Below the pieces are notes generated by a model that saw only the letters and a list, made by a program, of their open reading frames with translations, ran no database searches and was not told the origin of the DNA. Both the position numbers and the translations under genes were made by a program. A stretch of 25,205 bases of DNA from CAZFYZ01 sp964523735 (GTDB lineage Bacteria; Armatimonadota; UBA5829), in NCBI GenBank assembly GCA_964523735.1, contig CAZFYZ010000052.1:1-25205 (forward strand), read 5' to 3'. Shown piece by piece: positions 22,466 to 25,205 of the stretch. Positions within the stretch are counted from its first letter, which is position 1. Each line of letters starts with the position of its first letter.

Positions 22466-23896
22466 TTACCTCGGCACGTATGCCTGCACGTCTTTGCGCT
22501 CGCCGCCGGCGGCGACTCTTACCGGCAGCTTGGTTGATAGCCTATCGAGGGCCTGTGAAGTGCTGTCCGCCTGATCGTCGTTCGCGGCATTCGGGAAGCT
22601 GCAAAGCTCCTCGATGTAGTCTGCGACCCAGGGCGCGTTTCCCGGCAGATGGACATTGCCGGCCTCGAACAGCGGTGAGACCGCTGCCAGCCGGGCTTCC
22701 TTGCTGCCCTTGACCTGGATGGGGATCAGCCCAGAGACTTCGTGCCTCAGGGCAGAAATGATCGCCGGCCCATTCGCTTTGTCTTCGATCAACTTCGAAC
22801 GAGCTTGAGGATACCTCGCGGTGAGGTTCTTGATCTCCTGGACGGTCCGGACGAAGTCCCAGCGGCCGCGCACCTGATCTACCAGGTAGTAGTCAGCGCC
22901 CTTCTTGGCCCACACCTGACCAACTACGTAGGAGCCGTCCTGCGTGTCCTTGAACGTTGCGTCCCAGGACTGTACGTAAAGAGTGGCGTCAACAGGAACG
23001 GCGTTGTAGTAGCGGATCCACTCTCGCTTGATGACGCCGCCCTCTGCCGGCGATGGGCGCTGCTGATACTGCCCCGCGAAGCCGTAGCTTCCGAGACTAG
23101 ACTTCATCTCGGCCACGACCGCGGCGTCTTCGCGCCGGGGCCATAGCAACTCGCCGGGTTCCTTGCGAGGATCCTTGGGCCAGACAAACGGGTGATTCGG
23201 CTCGTATTCACCGGGCAGACACAGATGAGTGTAGCCTGCCCCGATACAGTAACCGCTGACGTCTGCCTGGTGGAGCCGCTGCATCACCACGACGATCGCG
23301 TCTTTAGCTTTGTCGTTCAGCCTGGTCGACAGCGTCTGCCGAAAGAACGTCACCGCGGCATTGCGCTCAACCTCTGATTCTGCCTGTTTGACGTTATGCG
23401 GGTCGTCAACAATGACTCGCTCGCCGCCCTTACCTGTTGCGGTTCCGCCGACACTGGTGGCAACCATCAGGCCCCGCGCGGTGTTCCGAAACGCGGTCTT
23501 CTCGTTCTGATCCCTGGCCAAGGCTACGATGTGCCCGTAGCGCGACTGATACCAGGGGCTCTCGATGATCGTCCTGCGGGCCAGGCTGTGCTCGGTCGAC
23601 ATATCAGCCGAGTAGCTAGCGAAAAGGTAGCGCAGGCCAGGCTTCGTGATCCACTCCCAACACGGCCACATGATCGTGACGAGGGTGGACTTCATATACC
23701 GCGGCGGGATGTTGATCAGGAGGCGTTTGATCTCTCCCTGGGTCACCGCCTCAAGATGGTCACAGATCGCGTCAATGTGCCAGTTCTCGAGCAGGTCGAT
23801 CGAGGGCTCAACTATCGGCCACGCCTGCCGGACGAACTCCTTAAGGCTCCGCTTCGCCTGCTCCGCCTTGATCTCTTCGAGAGTTGGCAGCTTCAT
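22466..23896 (-). CDS. terL: Terminase large subunit
   Basis: 476 residues. ATPase domain: Walker A variant PPRYMKST (64-71), Walker B ERVIVDDPH (159-167), coupling motif VVMQRLHQ near 203-210. Nuclease domain of RNase H fold: D312 (QSWDATF), E371-D372 (LIEDKANGP) and D440-D441 (NDDQADS), which are the metal-binding acids. Packages DNA through the portal and cuts concatemers. The start lies 56 bp inside the small-subunit gene and has a weak Shine-Dalgarno, so it is probably translationally coupled. The gene is followed by the portal, the classic order. Confidence 0.96.
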   Translation of the reverse strand: MKLPTLEEIKAEQAKRSLKEFVRQAWPIVEPSIDLLENWHIDAICDHLEAVTQGEIKRLLINIPPRYMKSTLVTIMWPCWEWITKPGLRYLFASYSADMSTEHSLARRTIIESPWYQSRYGHIVALARDQNEKTAFRNTARGLMVATSVGGTATGKGGERVIVDDPHNVKQAESEVERNAAVTFFRQTLSTRLNDKAKDAIVVVMQRLHQADVSGYCIGAGYTHLCLPGEYEPNHPFVWPKDPRKEPGELLWPRREDAAVVAEMKSSLGSYGFAGQYQQRPSPAEGGVIKREWIRYYNAVPVDATLYVQSWDATFKDTQDGSYVVGQVWAKKGADYYLVDQVRGRWDFVRTVQEIKNLTARYPQARSKLIEDKANGPAIISALRHEVSGLIPIQVKGSKEARLAAVSPLFEAGNVHLPGNAPWVADYIEELCSFPNAANDDQADSTSQALDRLSTKLPVRVAAGGERKDVQAYVPR

Positions 23897-24395
23897 GAAT
23901 TGCTCGCAGGGCCGCTAGTTCCTCGTCAGTGTAGTTCGTCAGGTCAGCCTCCCGGGTGACTATGCTGCCACTCAGGTTCACGTCTCGACGGTCATTCCAC
24001 TCGTTTGGCATTCGGTTCTTCGCCCAGAAGATGGCCGCAACTGTATCACCCTCGACGTGGTGAGTCTTTCGCACCTCTTTCGTCACCACGAGCTGGGATT
24101 TGGTCTTCTTGGTCACCGGATTGGTGATCGTGACGCGCTCCCTGGTGACCTCGGTGATCGGAACCGAATAGCCCACGGCCTTGCGGAAGATGGCGCTGAT
24201 CACCCGGTCGTTAGCCGGCCCCTTGCCTTTGGCGACTGCCTCACGGAACTCAGGATGCCTACCCTTCCAGTCCTTGAGGGTCGTCAGTGCAATCCCGAGC
24301 GCCTGCGCCAGTTCCGCCTCTGTCAGGTTCCTGGTGACGAGCTGGAAGATCGCTTCGCCCGGATGGTAGAACGGGTCGTACTTGCTCACGCACAT
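23841..24395 (-). CDS. terS: Terminase small subunit
   Basis: 184 residues. The N-terminal DNA-binding part is a helix-turn-helix (FQLVTRNLTEAELAQALGI, then TTLKDWKGRHPEFREAV). The middle has FRKAVGYSVPITEVTRERV, and the C-terminus has DTVAAIFWAKNRMPNEWNDR, a pattern typical of this terminase group. The first codons may be skipped, since a GTG two codons in is also possible. It abuts the stop of the small gene upstream and overlaps the large subunit by 56 bp. Recognises the packaging site and feeds DNA to the large subunit. Confidence 0.85.
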   Translation of the reverse strand: MCVSKYDPFYHPGEAIFQLVTRNLTEAELAQALGIALTTLKDWKGRHPEFREAVAKGKGPANDRVISAIFRKAVGYSVPITEVTRERVTITNPVTKKTKSQLVVTKEVRKTHHVEGDTVAAIFWAKNRMPNEWNDRRDVNLSGSIVTREADLTNYTDEELAALRAIHEAANSRRDQGGAGEAEP

Positions 24396-24599
24396 CTACT
24401 TCGCCACCCTCACATAGCCGGTCCTGGACTTGCCCCGTCGCCGCATATCCTCGAGCATCGCCGCGCGAATCTGCCTCGGACTGAACGCCGGCGAGAGCAG
24501 GTCGCGGGCTAGATCGCGATAGTCGGCAGGCGAAAGGTGGTCCCGGCGACTGGTTGGCGTCTGTATGGAACTGCTACAGGAGGATGTGTCTGGCATCAT
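24396..24599 (-). CDS. Small hypothetical protein before terminase
   Basis: 67 residues with two adjacent ATG starts (24599, 24596). Residues about 22-55 (LSPADYRDLARDLLSPAFSP, then RQIRAAMLEDMRRRG) form two helices that may bind DNA or RNA; the end is basic (KSRTGYVRVAK). The stop codon abuts the terminase small-subunit ATG. Not recognised. Confidence 0.5.
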   Translation of the reverse strand: MMPDTSSCSSSIQTPTSRRDHLSPADYRDLARDLLSPAFSPRQIRAAMLEDMRRRGKSRTGYVRVAK

Positions 24600-24645
24600 G
24601 CGTGTTCGCCACCGGGACCGAAAGGAGTGAAAGGAGAAAAGATGA

Positions 24646-24680
24646 GGGAGCAGCCGTCGCGAGTGACTATGACTGCTCCC
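24646..24680 (-). terminator. Candidate terminator after regulator gene
   Basis: GGGAGCAG and CTGCTCCC form a perfect 8-bp stem with a 19-base loop, followed on the minus strand by TCATCTTTTCTCCTTTC. It lies between the regulator stop and the terminase-side gene, and may separate middle from late transcription or be the site where a regulator allows read-through. On the plus strand no T run follows. Confidence 0.5.
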
Positions 24681-24721
24681 CTAATTACATGATACTACCC
24701 CTTGTCAAGCCTGAGCTCAAA

Positions 24722-25141
24722 TCACGCCAGTTGAGCCCCCACAGGCCCCCACTCCACCCGGTAGTCTGCCCTCCCCGTTGGCTGTGGTCCCTTGCCTGAG
24801 TTCGGCCGACTGTAGACCACGTTCCGCGCCAGCCTCTTGGTGAGCCCATAGATGAGTAGAGCCCACTGCCGATCATACATCCGCGGCGTCCATCTCAGTC
24901 GGGCGGCGATCTGCTCGGGCTCGTAGCAGCACAGGCAGTAGAGCGCATAGATCGCCCGCGGGCCAGGACCCAGCATCGCCACGGTCAGGTGTATGTCCGC
25001 CTCAAACTCCGACCAGGCGAGAGTGTAGCGGTTGAAGCAGAACGATGCGTCCGACTCAGCCAGCGTGAGAACGTCCTGCCAGTTATGCAGCGCCCACGCG
25101 ATCGCCGCCGGATGGTATTCCCTTGGTGGCCTCTCCGCCAT
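24722..25141 (-). CDS. Sigma region 4-like late regulator
   Basis: 139 residues if the second ATG (25141) is used; the first ATG (25150) is only 1 nt from AAGGAGG and therefore too close. Residues about 63-105 (GPRAIYALYCLCCYEPEQIA, then ARLRWTPRMYDRQWALLIYG) look like the helix-turn-helix of sigma-70 region 4, as in RinA/ArpU-type phage regulators that lie just before terminase genes and switch on late transcription. No region 2 is present. The C-terminus is Pro/Gly-rich. Role inferred from fold pattern and place. Confidence 0.6.
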   Translation of the reverse strand: MAERPPREYHPAAIAWALHNWQDVLTLAESDASFCFNRYTLAWSEFEADIHLTVAMLGPGPRAIYALYCLCCYEPEQIAARLRWTPRMYDRQWALLIYGLTKRLARNVVYSRPNSGKGPQPTGRADYRVEWGPVGAQLA

Positions 25142-25156
25142 CTTGCCCATGCCTCC

Positions 25157-25185
25157 TTGCCGTCTCTAAGCCCGAGTGGTATAAT
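25157..25185 (+). promoter_or_regulatory. Sigma-70 promoter reading rightward out of window
   Basis: TTGCCG, 17 bp, TATAAT with TG one base before (TGGTATAAT): a near-consensus -35, perfect spacing and a perfect extended -10. It points away from the late operon, so genes to the right of this window may be on the plus strand. Its -35 overlaps the ribosome binding site of the regulator gene. The AT-rich block also contains minus-strand -10-like hexamers (TATTAT), so a divergent control region is possible. Confidence 0.55.
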
Positions 25186-25205
25186 ATAATCACCTCAACA
25201 TTACT

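Noticed and set aside
24642..24692. Plus-strand 16-codon ORF after AAAGGAG with ATG at 24642
   Set aside because: Good spacing but only 16 codons, and it overlaps the inverted repeat that better explains the stretch; could be a leader peptide, not supportable alone.
1..25205. tRNA genes, CRISPR arrays, insertion sequences, integrase or attachment sites
   Set aside because: None seen on either strand by eye; the window holds only late genes plus the intein element, so lytic versus temperate lifestyle cannot be decided.

Overview
The window is the late (structural and packaging) half of a tailed double-stranded DNA phage or prophage, probably a siphovirus. I see a tape-measure protein, one tail-tube protein and a frameshifted tail-chaperone pair, but no contractile sheath gene. 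Apart from one plus-strand gene, every gene lies on the minus strand, so the operon reads from right to left. Stop and start codons are mostly overlapping or abutting (ATGA, TGATG, TAATG, GTGA) and GGAGG-type ribosome binding sites are frequent, which points to a bacterial host. The sequence is GC-rich. A run of ten N near 9082 shows that this is a draft assembly. The host cannot be named from this window.

Reading in operon direction: a sigma-region-4-like regulator (25141-24722); a hairpin terminator candidate; a small unknown gene; terminase small and large subunits; a Mu gp29-like (DUF935) portal; a Mu gpF-like head morphogenesis protein interrupted by an intein (20988-18619); a small basic protein; a prohead protease with a nested in-frame scaffold; a lambda gpD-like decoration protein carrying an inserted beta domain; a lambda gpE-like major capsid protein; a LEM/HeH-like acidic protein; a small virion protein; a 999-residue capsid fibre; a small secreted Cys-rich protein; an adaptor; an unknown virion protein; a head-closure protein; a tail terminator; the tail tube; an HK97 gp10-like protein (the order of the last four is 9467-9114, 9111-8707, 8704-7838, 7837-7331); the G and GT tail chaperones joined by a -1 frameshift at a CCCAAAC slippery site; the tape measure; and a distal block of probable tail-tip and host-recognition proteins that includes a 56-residue zinc-ribbon gene.

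The most interesting object is the intein in the gpF-like gene (complement 18958-20145, 396 residues). The class 1 splicing residues I can identify are present: Cys1, a block B TxxH, a terminal His-Asn and a Cys+1. No endonuclease domain is recognisable in its own frame. Instead, the opposite strand of the same DNA carries a complete gene (19018-20127, 369 residues) for a Vsr-like/EDxHD-type homing endonuclease with three N-terminal helix-turn-helix repeats. That gene has its own perfect extended -10 promoter (TGTTATAAT) and an ideally spaced GGAGG Shine-Dalgarno. The two genes are codon-for-codon antiparallel, so the same roughly 1.1 kb is translated on both strands. The endonuclease promoter is built from the codons of the intein's C-terminal splicing block. 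I read this as a mobile intein whose homing endonuclease is carried antisense instead of in cis.
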